Notes: generated by a model not told the origin, from the sequence alone. 42,862 nt of DNA from Salipiger aestuarii (GCF_003259905.1 NZ_QLMG01000038.1:1-42862); one strand, 5' to 3'. Positions 34,560 through 42,862 are shown, counted from the first letter of the stretch. Numbers and translations are program-made.

Positions 34560-34937
34560 ATGATCCTGACCCTTCTCCAGGTTGCCGTTGGCGGCGCATT
34601 GGGCGCGTCATCGCGCTATCTTACCGGCGTGGCGATGACGGCGGTGTTGGGCAAGTCGTTTCCGTGGGGCACGCTGACGGTGAACATCCTTGGCTCGTTC
34701 CTGATGGGGGTGCTCGTCACGGTCCTGGGGCAGATGTCGGCCACGCGCTTTGCGCCGCTGCTTGCGATCGGCTTTCTTGGGGGGTTCACCACGTTTTCCA
34801 GCTTTTCGCTGGATGTCGTGACGTTGTACGAACGGGGCGACGTGGCCATCGCCTTTGGGTATGTCTGCGTGTCGGTCGTGGCGTCGATCCTGGCACTGTT
34901 CGCCGGTCTTTTCATCGCCAGGAGTTTTTTCGCATGA
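34560..34937 (+). CDS. crcB: fluoride efflux channel CrcB/FluC
   Basis: A 125-residue inner-membrane protein with four helices that works as an antiparallel dimer and lets fluoride leave the cell. Seen: VGGALGASSRYL, TLTVNILGSFLMGVL and GFLGGFTTFSSFSLD, the pore segment with the conserved Phe/Thr/Ser residues. No fluoride riboswitch was recognised upstream. Its stop overlaps the next gene (ATGA), heading a coupled run of four genes. Confidence 0.92.
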   Translation: MILTLLQVAVGGALGASSRYLTGVAMTAVLGKSFPWGTLTVNILGSFLMGVLVTVLGQMSATRFAPLLAIGFLGGFTTFSSFSLDVVTLYERGDVAIAFGYVCVSVVASILALFAGLFIARSFFA

Positions 34938-35992
34938 GCCAAGTTCAGACCGTAACCGTCGGGCCGGGGGATGGCGACCAGCGTCTTGACCGCTGGCTCA
35001 AGCGTCATTTCCCGCATCTCGGGCAGGGCCCGATCGAAAAGATGTGCCGCAAGGGCGAGCTGCGCGTCGACGGGGGGCGCTGCAAGGCGTCCACCCGTCT
35101 GAGCGTCGGTCAACAGGTGCGCATCCCGCCCCTGCCCGACCCCGACGAGGCCCGCGCCAAGGCGCTGCTGCCGCGCACACCGCCCAGGGTCAACGCCGAG
35201 GACGTCGAGCTGATCCAGTCCTGCGTGCTGTGGAAGGACGACCACGTCATCGCGATCAACAAGCCCGCGGGCTTGCCGACGCAGGGCGGCAGCGGCCAGT
35301 TGCGCCATGTGGACGGCATGGCCGACGCACTGCGCTTTGGCATGGATGAAAAGCCGCGCCTTGTGCACCGCCTGGACAAGGACACGTCAGGCGTGCTGCT
35401 GCTGGCCCGCACCCGCGAGGCCGCGCAAGCGCTGACCGCCGCGCTGCGTCACAAGCAGACGCGCAAGATTTACTGGGCGGTCGTCGCGGGTGTGCCCACG
35501 CCGTACCTTGGCGAAATCCGGTACGGTCTGGTCAAGGCGCGCGGCCACGGCAAGGGCGGCGAGGCGGAAAAAATGGTTTGCGTCCATCCGCGCGACATTG
35601 GCACGACCGAAGGCGCCAAGCGGGCGCATACGCTTTACGCAACGCTCTACCGCGTCGCGAGCCGGGCAAGCTGGGTCGCGCTTGAGCCGCTGACCGGGCG
35701 CACCCATCAACTGCGCGCCCATATGGCCGAAATCGGCCACCCGATCATCGGCGACGGCAAATACGGCGGATCGGGGCAGGAAAACATGGGCGACGGATGG
35801 GGCGCGCAGCTGGGCGGCGTCATCAGCAAGAAGCTGCACCTGCATGCGCGGTCGATGAGCTTCGAACACCCGAGGACGCGCAAGACCATCACCGTCACCG
35901 CGCCCCTGCCCGACCACATGAAACACACCTGGGACACCTTCGGCTGGACCGAAGACCTGGCCGAGGGCGACCCGTTCGAAAGCCTGCAATGA
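34934..35992 (+). CDS. RluA-family 23S rRNA pseudouridine synthase (RluC/D type)
   Basis: A 352-residue enzyme. Residues about 15-62 are an S4 RNA-binding domain (RLDRWLKRHFP, GELRVDGGRCKASTRL). The catalytic domain has the HRLDKDTSG motif at 145-153 with catalytic Asp148, and GRTHQLRAHMAEIGHPIIGD near the C-terminus. The target uridines cannot be decided between RluC and RluD from sequence alone. ATGA overlaps on both sides couple it to crcB and the HAD gene. Confidence 0.9.
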   Translation: MSQVQTVTVGPGDGDQRLDRWLKRHFPHLGQGPIEKMCRKGELRVDGGRCKASTRLSVGQQVRIPPLPDPDEARAKALLPRTPPRVNAEDVELIQSCVLWKDDHVIAINKPAGLPTQGGSGQLRHVDGMADALRFGMDEKPRLVHRLDKDTSGVLLLARTREAAQALTAALRHKQTRKIYWAVVAGVPTPYLGEIRYGLVKARGHGKGGEAEKMVCVHPRDIGTTEGAKRAHTLYATLYRVASRASWVALEPLTGRTHQLRAHMAEIGHPIIGDGKYGGSGQENMGDGWGAQLGGVISKKLHLHARSMSFEHPRTRKTITVTAPLPDHMKHTWDTFGWTEDLAEGDPFESLQ

Positions 35993-36669
35993 GCGACCTC
36001 AAGCTGGTGATCTTTGACGTCGACGGCACGCTGGTGGACAGCCAGACCGACATCGTCGCCTCAATGCGCGCGGCGTTCGAAGCCATCGGCGTAGCGGCGC
36101 CTTCGCGCGCCGACATGCTGTCGATCGTCGGCCTGTCCCTGCCGCTTGCGGTGTCGCAGCTTGTGCCCGGTCTGGCCGCATCCGACCGCGACCGCATGGT
36201 CGATGCCTACAAGACGTCGTACAGAGGGCTGCGTATCGCCAAGGGGACGCCGCAGAGTTCGCCGCTCTATCCCCATGTGCGCGCCGTTCTGGACGAGCTG
36301 CACGCCATCCCTCAGGTGCTTTTGGGCATTGCCACCGGGAAATCCCGGCGCGGTCTGGACAAATTGCTGGACGGGCATCGGCTGCGCCCGCTGTTTGTCA
36401 CCCACCAATGCGCCGACGACCACCCCAGCAAACCGCACCCGGCGATGTTGCTGGCAGCGCTTGGCGAGGCGGGCATCGAGGCGGATAACGCCGTGATGCT
36501 GGGCGACACGTCGTTCGACATGGACATGGCGCAGGCCGCCGGGATTCGCGGCATCGGCGTCAGCTGGGGCTATCATCCGACCGGTCGGCTGGCCGCCGCG
36601 TCCAGTATCATCGACGACATCCGCGCACTGCCCGCTCTGCTGCGCGACCACTGGAGGCTGACGGCATGA
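35989..36669 (+). CDS. HAD-superfamily phosphatase (phosphoglycolate-phosphatase-like)
   Basis: A 226-residue cytosolic hydrolase. FDVDGTLVDS holds the nucleophile D10 and acid D12, IATGKSRRGLDKLL is motif II with its Thr, the Lys of KPHPAMLL is motif III, and VMLGDTSFDMDMAQAAG is motif IV. A helical cap of type C1 lies between motifs I and II. The substrate is unknown; phosphoglycolate or a nucleotide phosphate are candidates. It overlaps the RluA-type gene and the ATP12 gene by ATGA. Confidence 0.88.
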   Translation: MSDLKLVIFDVDGTLVDSQTDIVASMRAAFEAIGVAAPSRADMLSIVGLSLPLAVSQLVPGLAASDRDRMVDAYKTSYRGLRIAKGTPQSSPLYPHVRAVLDELHAIPQVLLGIATGKSRRGLDKLLDGHRLRPLFVTHQCADDHPSKPHPAMLLAALGEAGIEADNAVMLGDTSFDMDMAQAAGIRGIGVSWGYHPTGRLAAASSIIDDIRALPALLRDHWRLTA

Positions 36670-37379
36670 GCGAATGGACCCCGCGCAGATTTTACGAACA
36701 GGCCACCCCGACCGAAACCTCCGGCGGTTATGGCATCGCCCTTGATGGCCACCGGGTCATGACGCCGGGGAAATCCGCGCTGGTGGTGCCCAGCCGTGCG
36801 CTGGCCGAAGCGATCGCCGCCGAATGGCAGGCGCAGGGCGAAAAGATCGACCCCGGTTCGATGCCCTTCACCCGCACCGCGAACAGCGCCATCGAAAAAG
36901 TGGCGCCGCAAAAGGACGCCGTGGCACAGATGCTGGCCGACTACGGCGACAGCGACCTGCTGTGCTACCGCGCGGCCGAACCGGATGCGCTGGTGCGGCG
37001 GCAAGCGGATCTGTGGGACCCGATGCTGGACTGGGCGGCCGCCAGCCTTGGCGCGCGGCTTGTGCCCGTTACCGGCATCATGCACGCGCCGCAGGATGCC
37101 ATGGCGCTGAAAAATCTGGCAGACCGTGTGCACAGGATGACCGAGTTCGAACTCGCGGCGTTTCACGATCTCGTTGCGGTTTCCGGCTCGCTGATCCTGG
37201 GATTCGCGGCCACCGGGCCGGACCACGACCCCGACGACCTGTGGTCGCTGTCCCGCCTGGATGAATGCTGGCAAGAAGAAACCTGGGGCGTCGACGAAGA
37301 AGCGCAGGCGTTGGCGTTGCACAAACGCGCGGCCTTTCTTCACGCACATCGGTTCTTTGTCTTGTCCGGCGCTGACTAA
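36666..37379 (+). CDS. ATP12-family F1-ATPase assembly chaperone
   Basis: A 237-residue protein. In mitochondria ATP12 binds the alpha subunit of F1 before hexamer assembly; alphaproteobacteria encode homologues. Seen: FYEQATPTETSGGYGIALDG near the start, then AIAAEWQAQGEKIDPGSMPF and TRTANSAIEKV, and DLLCYRAAEPDALVRRQAD, all typical. It is the last of four overlapping genes (crcB, RluA-type, HAD, ATP12). Confidence 0.9.
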   Translation: MSEWTPRRFYEQATPTETSGGYGIALDGHRVMTPGKSALVVPSRALAEAIAAEWQAQGEKIDPGSMPFTRTANSAIEKVAPQKDAVAQMLADYGDSDLLCYRAAEPDALVRRQADLWDPMLDWAAASLGARLVPVTGIMHAPQDAMALKNLADRVHRMTEFELAAFHDLVAVSGSLILGFAATGPDHDPDDLWSLSRLDECWQEETWGVDEEAQALALHKRAAFLHAHRFFVLSGAD

Positions 37380-37448
37380 ACCGCTGGCGCCGCAGGCCCG
37401 GCTGCCTTTTTCTTCAGCATTCGACATCGTTTTTCGCGGCGGAACGGG

Positions 37449-37475
37449 TTGACCTCCCAAATGGAATCCTAACAA
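37449..37475 (+). promoter_or_regulatory. candidate aapJ promoter
   Basis: TTGACC (37449-37454) and TAACAA (37470-37475) 15 bases apart, about 100 bases before aapJ. The spacing is short. A GC-rich leader with GGGAGCTCCC and repeated GAAGGGCCG follows and may fold. Confidence 0.35.
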
Positions 37476-37577
37476 ACTCGCCCCACCTGAGGGGGGAGCT
37501 CCCATCCCATGGTTCCAGGCCCCCGAAGGGCCGTGAAAACCGGTCCACGAAGGGCCGGACAACAGGAAGAGGTTGAT

Positions 37578-38597
37578 ATGAAGAACACCGTACTCCTTGG
37601 CGCGCTCACCGTCGCCGGTCTGGCGGCCGGTACCGCCGGTGCGGCGACGCTTGACGATGTCAAGGCGCGTGGCACCTTGAATTGTGGCGTGTCCACCGGT
37701 CTGACCGGCTTCTCGGCCCCCGACGCCAACGGTGTCTGGCAGGGTTTTGACGTCGCCGTCTGCCGCGCGGTCGCCGCTGCCGTTCTGGGCGACCCGATGG
37801 CCGTGAATTTCGTGCCGACCACCGGGCAGACCCGTTTCACCGCGCTTGCGTCGGGCGAAATCGACATCCTGGCCCGCAACACCACCTGGACCTTTTCGCG
37901 CGATGTCGACCTGAAGTTCGAATTTGTCGGCGTGAACTATTACGACGGTCAGGGCTTTATGGTTCCCAAGGCGCTTGGCGTGTCCTCCGCCAAGGAACTC
38001 GATGGCGCGACCGTCTGCATCCAGACCGGCACCACCACCGAACTGAACCTTGCCGATTTCTTCCGCGTCAACAACATCAACTACGAGCCGGTGCCGATCG
38101 AAACCAACGCCGAGGCGCAGCAGCAGTACCTTGCCGGTGCCTGCGATGTCTACACCACCGACGCGTCCGGCCTTGCGTCCACCCGCGCGTCGTTCGAGGC
38201 ACCCACCGATCACGTCATCCTGCCCGAGATCATCTCGAAAGAGCCGCTTGGCCCGCTGGTGCGCCATGGCGACAGCGAATGGGGCGACGTCGTGCGCTGG
38301 TCCTTCAACGCGCTGGTCGCGGCCGAGGAATACGGCGTGACCTCGGCCAATATCGAAGAACTGTCGGCCTCGGCCGGCGACAACCCCGAGCTCAACCGGC
38401 TGCTGGGCGCCGAAGGCGAACTGGGCGCGATGCTGGGTCTCGAACCCGACTGGGCCAAGAAAGCCATCATGGCCAACGGCAACTACGGCGAGATCTTTGA
38501 AAAGACCATCGGCGAAAAAACCCCGATCGGCCTGTCGCGCGGCCTGAACGCGCAGTGGACCGAAGGCGGTCTGCTTTACAGCCCGCCGTTCCGCTGA
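37578..38597 (+). CDS. aapJ: general L-amino acid ABC transporter, substrate-binding protein (AapJ/BztA)
   Basis: A 339-residue periplasmic protein. Residues 1-22 are a signal peptide (MKNTVLLGALTVAGLAAGTA then GA). Mature segments ARGTLNCGVSTGLTGFSAPD, GVWQGFDVAVCRAVAAAVLG, ARNTTWTFSRD and CIQTGTTTELNLADFF match the family that binds several polar L-amino acids (Rhizobium Aap, Rhodobacter Bzt for Glu/Gln/Asp/Asn). AGGAAGAGG precedes the ATG. It is first of aapJQMP; a strong hairpin after its stop probably keeps its transcript more abundant than the permease genes. Confidence 0.93.
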   Translation: MKNTVLLGALTVAGLAAGTAGAATLDDVKARGTLNCGVSTGLTGFSAPDANGVWQGFDVAVCRAVAAAVLGDPMAVNFVPTTGQTRFTALASGEIDILARNTTWTFSRDVDLKFEFVGVNYYDGQGFMVPKALGVSSAKELDGATVCIQTGTTTELNLADFFRVNNINYEPVPIETNAEAQQQYLAGACDVYTTDASGLASTRASFEAPTDHVILPEIISKEPLGPLVRHGDSEWGDVVRWSFNALVAAEEYGVTSANIEELSASAGDNPELNRLLGAEGELGAMLGLEPDWAKKAIMANGNYGEIFEKTIGEKTPIGLSRGLNAQWTEGGLLYSPPFR

Positions 38598-38613
38598 TCG
38601 GCACCAGACATAC

Positions 38614-38641
38614 GGGGCGCGGGGATCAATCCCCGCGCCCC
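38614..38641 (+). terminator. strong hairpin between aapJ and aapQ
   Basis: GGGGCGCGGGGA and TCCCCGCGCCCC pair perfectly (12 bp) around a 4-base loop TCAA, 16 bases after the aapJ stop. No T-run. Such stems between a binding-protein gene and its permeases typically stabilise the upstream mRNA or cause partial termination. The remaining ~200 bases to aapQ hold no gene. Confidence 0.75.
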
Positions 38642-38845
38642 GACCACTTCGGGCTGGTGCGTCCGAAGCCTGGGGACAGTCCGCGGCACCACCTGACAGA
38701 CCACGTTTGAACGACCACCGGCCCCACAGGGCTCGACATCAAGATCACGGCCCGAAGGGCTGGCACGAGTTTCCGCAATGGGGGCGCGACACCGGACAAA
38801 CCGGTGCAAGACCCGGGAAGAACGGAAGCCACCGGGGAGAACAAA

Positions 38846-40078
38846 ATGACCACCATGACTGACCCGCCGGGGCAGGGATTCCGGCTGTCGCAGCTGATCT
38901 ACGACACACGTTACAGGTCACTGACCATCCAGGTCGTGGCGATGATCCTGCTGATGCTCCTTGTGTCGTGGCTTGTGGCGAACACCGTCACCAACCTGCA
39001 CGCGCTTGGCAAGGATTTCGATTTCGGGTTCCTGACGCAGCCATCCGGATACGACATCAACCAGCGCCTCATCGCGTATGACAGCCAAAGCACGCATGGC
39101 CGCGCCGCTGTCGTGGGCATCCTGAACACGCTGCTTGTGGCGGTTCTGGGCTGTGCGCTGGCAACGGTTCTGGGCGTCGTGGCGGGCGTGCTGCGACTGT
39201 CGAACAACTGGCTGGTGTCGCGGCTGATGGCGGTCTACGTCGAGGGGTTCCGCAACGTCCCGCTTTTGCTGTGGATCGTGCTGATCTTTGCGCTGATGAG
39301 CGAAAGCACCCCTGCCCCGTCGGCATTCCGGGGTGACACGCCAAGCGCGTCGATGCTGCTGGACGGTGTGGCGGTGACCAACCGGGGCATTTACATCCCC
39401 GCGATCCATTTCGGAGCGCCGTTCTTTGACAACGGCCTCTACAACTGGCTGATCGTGCTGATCGCTTTTGCGGCGTCGGTCTTTGCCGTCAAACGGCTGT
39501 CTCGCTGGGCCGCGGTGAAGCAGGAAGCGACCGGCGACCGCCCCACCACCTGGTATCTGACGCTGGGCATCCTGGTGCTGCCCGTCGCGATCCTGTTCGC
39601 GCTGATGGGCGCCTTTCTGGACCTGCCCTCGCTTCAGGGGTTCAACTTTCAGGGGGGCATCCACCTGCGCGGCTCGCTGATCGCGCTGTGGCTGGCGCTG
39701 TCGCTCTATACCGGCGCATTCATCGCCGAGATCGTCCGCGGCGGCATCCTTGCCGTTTCCAAGGGCCAGTCCGAGGCGGCCTTTGCCTTGGGCCTGCGCC
39801 CCGGCACCACGATGAAGCTTGTGGTTCTGCCGCAGGCGCTGCGCGTCATCATACCGCCGCTGATCTCGCAATTCCTGAACCTGACCAAGAACAGTTCGCT
39901 CGCCATCGCCGTGGGCTACATGGATGCGCGGTCCACCCTGGGCGGCATCACCATCAACCAGACCGGGCGCGAACTGGAAGGCATGCTGCTGCTGGGCCTG
40001 TTCTATCTGGTGCTCAGCCTCGTTATTTCGGGCGCGATGAACGTCTACAACACCTCCGTAAAGCTGAAGGAGCGGTGA
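38846..40078 (+). CDS. aapQ: general L-amino acid ABC transporter permease AapQ/BztB
   Basis: A 410-residue inner-membrane subunit. The N-terminal helix (SLTIQVVAMILLMLLVSWLV) is followed by a split His/Glu/Gln-type permease core: YVEGFRNVPLLLWIVLIFAL, and EIVRGGILAVSKGQSEAAFA, the EAA loop that docks on AapP, then LPQALRVIIPPLISQFLNLT. The large insertion between helices is typical of the Aap/Bzt family. I start at the ATG 38846, six bases after GGAG; an upstream ATG (38804) has no site. Confidence 0.93.
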   Translation: MTTMTDPPGQGFRLSQLIYDTRYRSLTIQVVAMILLMLLVSWLVANTVTNLHALGKDFDFGFLTQPSGYDINQRLIAYDSQSTHGRAAVVGILNTLLVAVLGCALATVLGVVAGVLRLSNNWLVSRLMAVYVEGFRNVPLLLWIVLIFALMSESTPAPSAFRGDTPSASMLLDGVAVTNRGIYIPAIHFGAPFFDNGLYNWLIVLIAFAASVFAVKRLSRWAAVKQEATGDRPTTWYLTLGILVLPVAILFALMGAFLDLPSLQGFNFQGGIHLRGSLIALWLALSLYTGAFIAEIVRGGILAVSKGQSEAAFALGLRPGTTMKLVVLPQALRVIIPPLISQFLNLTKNSSLAIAVGYMDARSTLGGITINQTGRELEGMLLLGLFYLVLSLVISGAMNVYNTSVKLKER

Positions 40079-40106
40079 GTCATGGCCGGTACAAAGGAGC
40101 GCAGTG

Positions 40107-41423
40107 ATGTCTGACACCCATGCACAAACCGTCGCCTATGTTCGCGACACCATGACCGAACAGCGCGAACCTCCGCTTTCGCAAACCGGAGCCTACAAGT
40201 GGATCCTCGGGAACATGCTGTCGACCCCGCTGAACGTGATCCTGACGATCGGGTCACTCTGGGTCATCTGGTCGGTTCTAAGCCACGTCCTGCCCTGGGC
40301 GGTCCTGGGGATCTGGAACGCCGACAGCCTGAGCGCATGCCGCGCCATCCGGACTGAGATCTACGGGGCCGATGCGTCGGTCGCCTGCTGGGCGGTGATC
40401 TCGGAACGCTGGCCGCAGTTGCTGTTCGGGTTCTACCCGCCCGAAGGCTACTGGCGCCCGGTGCTGGCCTTCGCGCTGTTTATCGCCGCCATCGCGCCCA
40501 TCCTGTTCGCCTCGCTGCCGCGCAAGATGCTGTGGCTGACGGTTGCGTCGCCGTTCGTGATGTTCTGGCTGATCTGGGGCGGCACGGTCTGGGCACCGAT
40601 CTGCATCGCGCTGGGGTTTGTGATCGGCTGGGCGGCAATCCGTGTTGCCGGGCCACGGATCGGCGCGTTGGGCAGCATCCTGCTCGCGATCCTGGTGCCG
40701 GTTCTGTACTGGGTGGTGATCGCGGGGCCGCTGGCGTCGGGGCTGTCGGCGATCCTGCCCATCGGGCTGGACCAGGTGGCGTCGCGCGACATGGGCGGGT
40801 TCATGCTGGCGCTGATCATCGGCATCGCGGGGATCGTGCTGTCGCTGCCTCTGGGCATCGTGCTGGCGCTGGGGCGGCAGTCGGATCTGTTTCTCATCAA
40901 CAAGGTGTCGGTGATCTTTATCGAGGTGATCCGGGGCGTGCCGCTGATCGTCTGGCTGTTCACCGCGTCCCTGCTGCTGAACTACTTCCTGCCGCCGGGC
41001 ACCAACTTTGACCTTATGCTGCGGGTGATCATCATGGTGACCCTGTTCAGCTCGGCCTATATCGCCGAGGTCGTGCGCGGCGGTCTCGCCGCCCTGCCCA
41101 AGGGCCAGTACGAGGCCGGCGCCGCGCTTGGCCTGGATTACTGGAAATCCATGCGGCTTGTGGTTCTGCCGCAGGCCCTGAAAATTTCGATACCGGGCAT
41201 CGTGAACACCTTTATCGGTCTCTTCAAGGATACCACCCTGGTGGTGTTCATCGGCCTTCTGGACCCCATCGGGCTGTCCAACGCCATCCGCGCCAGCACG
41301 GAATGGAACGGCATCTACTGGGAGCTTTTCGTGTTCATCGGTCTGTGCTTCTTCATCTTCTGCTTCAGCATGGGCCGCTATTCGCTCTTTCTTGAGAAAA
41401 AGCTCCGTCGTGAGCACCGCTAA
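40107..41423 (+). CDS. aapM: general L-amino acid ABC transporter permease AapM/BztC
   Basis: A 438-residue inner-membrane partner of AapQ. Many hydrophobic helices; the core has KVSVIFIEVIRGVPLIVWLF, EVVRGGLAALPKGQYEAGAA (EAA loop) and LPQALKISIPGIVNTFIGLF. The start ATG at 40107 has AAGGAG well spaced; the GTG just before it is less likely. The gap to aapQ is 28 bases. Confidence 0.93.
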   Translation: MSDTHAQTVAYVRDTMTEQREPPLSQTGAYKWILGNMLSTPLNVILTIGSLWVIWSVLSHVLPWAVLGIWNADSLSACRAIRTEIYGADASVACWAVISERWPQLLFGFYPPEGYWRPVLAFALFIAAIAPILFASLPRKMLWLTVASPFVMFWLIWGGTVWAPICIALGFVIGWAAIRVAGPRIGALGSILLAILVPVLYWVVIAGPLASGLSAILPIGLDQVASRDMGGFMLALIIGIAGIVLSLPLGIVLALGRQSDLFLINKVSVIFIEVIRGVPLIVWLFTASLLLNYFLPPGTNFDLMLRVIIMVTLFSSAYIAEVVRGGLAALPKGQYEAGAALGLDYWKSMRLVVLPQALKISIPGIVNTFIGLFKDTTLVVFIGLLDPIGLSNAIRASTEWNGIYWELFVFIGLCFFIFCFSMGRYSLFLEKKLRREHR

Positions 41424-41435
41424 GGACACCTGACA

Positions 41436-42224
41436 ATGCAAAATCAAGCGACCGAGACCGTCGACCGCAGCCACATGCAGGTCTCCGATGAAATTGCCAT
41501 CCAGATCACCAAGATGAACAAGTGGTACGGCAGCTTCCATGTGCTGCGCGACATCGACCTGACGGTGCACCGCGGCGAGCGGATCGTCGTCGCCGGCCCG
41601 TCCGGGTCCGGAAAATCGACGATGATCCGCTGCATCAACCGGCTCGAGGAACACCAGGCCGGCAAGATCATCGTGGACGGCACCGAACTGGGGTCGGATC
41701 TCAAGAACATCGACAAGATCCGCTCCGAGGTCGGGATGGTGTTCCAGCACTTCAACCTGTTCCCGCATCTGACGATCCTGGAAAACTGCACGCTGGCGCC
41801 GATCTGGGTCCGCAAGATCCCGAAAAGGGAAGCCGAAGCAACGGCGATGCACTTTCTGGAAAAGGTGAAGATCCCCGAGCAGGCCAACAAGTACCCGGGT
41901 CAGCTGTCTGGCGGACAGCAGCAGCGCGTCGCCATCGCGCGGTCGCTGTGCATGAAGCCGCGCATCATGCTGTTTGACGAGCCGACCTCGGCGCTTGATC
42001 CCGAGATGATCAAGGAGGTGCTCGACACGATGGTCAGCCTTGCCGAAGAAGGCATGACCATGCTCTGCGTGACCCACGAGATGGGTTTTGCGCAAGCGGT
42101 GGCGAACCGGGTGATCTTTATGGACGCGGGCCAGATCGTCGAACAGAACGAACCGAAGGAGTTCTTCAACAATCCGCAGCACGAGCGGACAAAGCTGTTC
42201 CTGAGTCAGATCCTCGGTCACTGA
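41436..42224 (+). CDS. aapP: general L-amino acid ABC transporter ATP-binding protein AapP/BztD
   Basis: A 262-residue ATPase subunit. Walker [10 protein letters not shown] at 54-62, Q-loop Gln104 in [11 protein letters not shown], signature [15 protein letters not shown] at 157-171, Walker B IMLFDEP at 177-183, and the switch His in CVTHEMGF. It is intact and last of the operon. A G-run/C-run pair (AAAGGGGGG and CCCCCCCTT, 42226-42261) directly after the stop may fold as its terminator. Confidence 0.95.
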   Translation: MQNQATETVDRSHMQVSDEIAIQITKMNKWYGSFHVLRDIDLTVHRGERIVVAGPSGSGKSTMIRCINRLEEHQAGKIIVDGTELGSDLKNIDKIRSEVGMVFQHFNLFPHLTILENCTLAPIWVRKIPKREAEATAMHFLEKVKIPEQANKYPGQLSGGQQQRVAIARSLCMKPRIMLFDEPTSALDPEMIKEVLDTMVSLAEEGMTMLCVTHEMGFAQAVANRVIFMDAGQIVEQNEPKEFFNNPQHERTKLFLSQILGH

Positions 42225-42276
42225 CAAAGGGGGGCGGGCGTGGCGCGGCGCCCCCCCCCTTCGGCGCCAATGTTGT

Positions 42277-42323
42277 CGCGAGCATCGGCTTGCCTGCCAG
42301 GCGCTGGCAAGCGGATGCTCGCG
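42277..42323. repeat. 47-base imperfect palindrome
   Basis: CGCGAGCATCGGCTTGCC and GGCAAGCGGATGCTCGCG pair over 18 positions with one mismatch, around an 11-base loop that can itself pair TGCCA/TGGCA. It lies between the aapP operon and the IS3 relic, with AAAA after it on the plus strand. Whether it is a terminator for transcripts coming from the IS side (it would read TTTT before, not after, the stem) or a recombination scar is not clear. Confidence 0.7.
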
Positions 42324-42344
42324 AAAAGCCGAAGGATTGGCATC

Positions 42345-42471
42345 CACATTTGCCACGAAGCGCAACCACTTAGCGCGTTCGGCTACAACGTTCCGATCGA
42401 ACTGCATTATCCGGTGGCGCCACCAGCCCGTCATCGTGAAACAGCCTGAAAATTCCGGCTCCGGGCAGTCA
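42345..42471 (+). pseudogene. second IS3-family transposase 3' remnant and element end
   Basis: The frame reads EAQPLSAFGYNVPIELHYP, closely matching PHSATGYNVPITMYYP of the relic at 811-972. A single-base loss after that point throws the original ending (GGATSPSS, TGA at 42437-42439) out of frame. The following bases, AAAATTCCGGCTCCGGG, parallel those after the first relic and end at GCAGTCA (reverse complement TGACTGCCC). Only about 30 codons are left. Confidence 0.7.
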
Positions 42472-42719
42472 TCATTGGCGAGCGGGGCACTCGTCGGCAA
42501 GCATCGCAATGCCGCAGGATCAAGAACGCACCGCAGCCGTTCCAAGTCCGCCCCGTTGCCATAGCGCCCGCGATCACGCGCATGCCCCAACAGGACGCGT
42601 CGGATACCCTTTTTGCCTCGCGGCACAATCTTCATACCTACCCCGACAAGCCGAGCCTTGTGTATCGCTCTGGACCTGTCGCGGTTTGATGCCGCTCCTT
42701 TGATAGCATTTACTGCACC
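42472..42719. other. unassigned stretch between IS3 remnant and IS3 left end
   Basis: No gene recognised. The sequence may be older flanking DNA or degraded insertion-sequence material; neither strand shows a motif I can name. Confidence 0.4.
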
Positions 42720-42786
42720 TGACCTGCCCCCCGCGAAATCCGTCACCGTGATGTAGAGTCTGCGCCGACTCTGAAGGAGCAGACAC
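42720..42786 (+). mobile_element. left end and leader of an IS3-family element
   Basis: Begins TGACCTGCCCCCCGCG, with the TG start and length of leader expected for an IS3-family left inverted repeat, 67 bases before the OrfA start. The element continues past the window edge, so its right end and target duplication cannot be checked. Confidence 0.55.
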
Positions 42787-42862
42787 ATGCGAAAGAGCCG
42801 TTTCACCGAGGCGCAAATCATTGGAATGATCAAGGAGCAGGAGGCTGGAATGCCGACTGCGA
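42787..42862 (+). CDS. IS3-family transposase OrfA, first 25 codons (cut by window end)
   Basis: Starts MRKSRFTEAQIIGMIKEQEA then GMPTA, the very conserved N-terminus of IS3-family (IS407/IS51-type) OrfA, whose helix-turn-helix and leucine zipper follow. AAGGAG lies seven bases before the ATG. The visible part is undamaged, so this may be a live copy, unlike the two relics. Confidence 0.88.
   Translation, partial: MRKSRFTEAQIIGMIKEQEAGMPTA

Noticed and set aside
36573-38267. 564-codon minus-strand frame across the ATP12 and aapJ genes
   Set aside because: Antisense shadow of two well-supported genes with a promoter region between them.
40278-42833. 851-codon open frame antisense to aapM and aapP
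   Set aside because: It lies opposite two clear genes, its composition is Gln/His/Arg/Asp-rich without motifs, and it has no binding site. GC-rich codon use commonly leaves the opposite strand open.
1-42862. CRISPR array, tRNA or rRNA genes
   Set aside because: No regularly spaced short repeats and no recognisable tRNA or rRNA sequence were found on reading through; a covariance-model scan would be needed to exclude small RNAs.

Overview
The window is GC-rich chromosomal DNA from an alphaproteobacterium, most likely a member of the Rhodobacterales (Roseobacter/Paracoccaceae group). This rests on the gene set: a four-gene general L-amino-acid (Aap/Bzt) transporter, an ATP12 chaperone, TamA/TamB, a short-form adenylate kinase between secY and rpsM, a Hint-domain protein, a VPxPA-type C-terminal sorting tail, and divergent trxB and lrp. 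No rRNA, tRNA or CRISPR array was seen.

Layout. (1) 1-1017 is insertion-sequence debris: an IS481-type transposase start on the minus strand and the 3' end of an IS3-type element on the plus strand. The IS3 end abuts, and probably supplies the stop codon of, a tyrosine-phosphatase-like gene. (2) 1.7-11.4 kb holds dnaX, a sugar-nucleotide epimerase preceded by a tiny overlapping reading frame, and the coupled tamA-tamB pair. TamB carries four tandem 171-residue repeats. (3) 11.4-16.9 kb is the accessory part: a LysR regulator convergent with a minus-strand catabolic-looking cassette (class II aldolase, flavin reductase, FAD monooxygenase, RidA). The cassette has a 12-base homopolymer in the middle and the wreck of a polyamine-type ABC transporter directly upstream. 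A VPxPA-tail protein fragment follows. (4) 17.1-24.9 kb is housekeeping: sulfate adenylyltransferase/APS kinase, trxB and lrp, a Hint protein, a small basic protein, and the lgt-midA-pgeF operon. Two perfect AT-cored palindromes lie between the sulfate gene and trxB. (5) 25.0-31.2 kb has ubiK and then the distal spc/alpha ribosomal operon (rplO, secY, adk, rpsM, rpsK, rpoA, rplQ). It is interrupted by an antisense BLUF photoreceptor gene and ends in a clear terminator. (6) 31.2-37.4 kb holds a host-attachment-family protein, a DegP-type protease, rarA, and a run of four overlapping genes (crcB, an RluA-family synthase, a HAD phosphatase, the ATP12 homologue). (7) 37.5-42.2 kb is aapJQMP with a strong hairpin after aapJ. 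(8) 42.2-42.86 kb is a second IS graveyard: another IS3 3' remnant, then the left end and first codons of an apparently intact IS3 element.

Most of the window is conserved housekeeping sequence. I see no convincing new multi-gene defence or mobile system. The points most worth a second look are the orphaned aldolase/monooxygenase cassette with its homopolymer tract and dead transporter, the TamB repeat expansion, the paired palindromes next to trxB, and the BLUF gene inside the ribosomal operon. All assignments were made by reading motifs; no database search was run.
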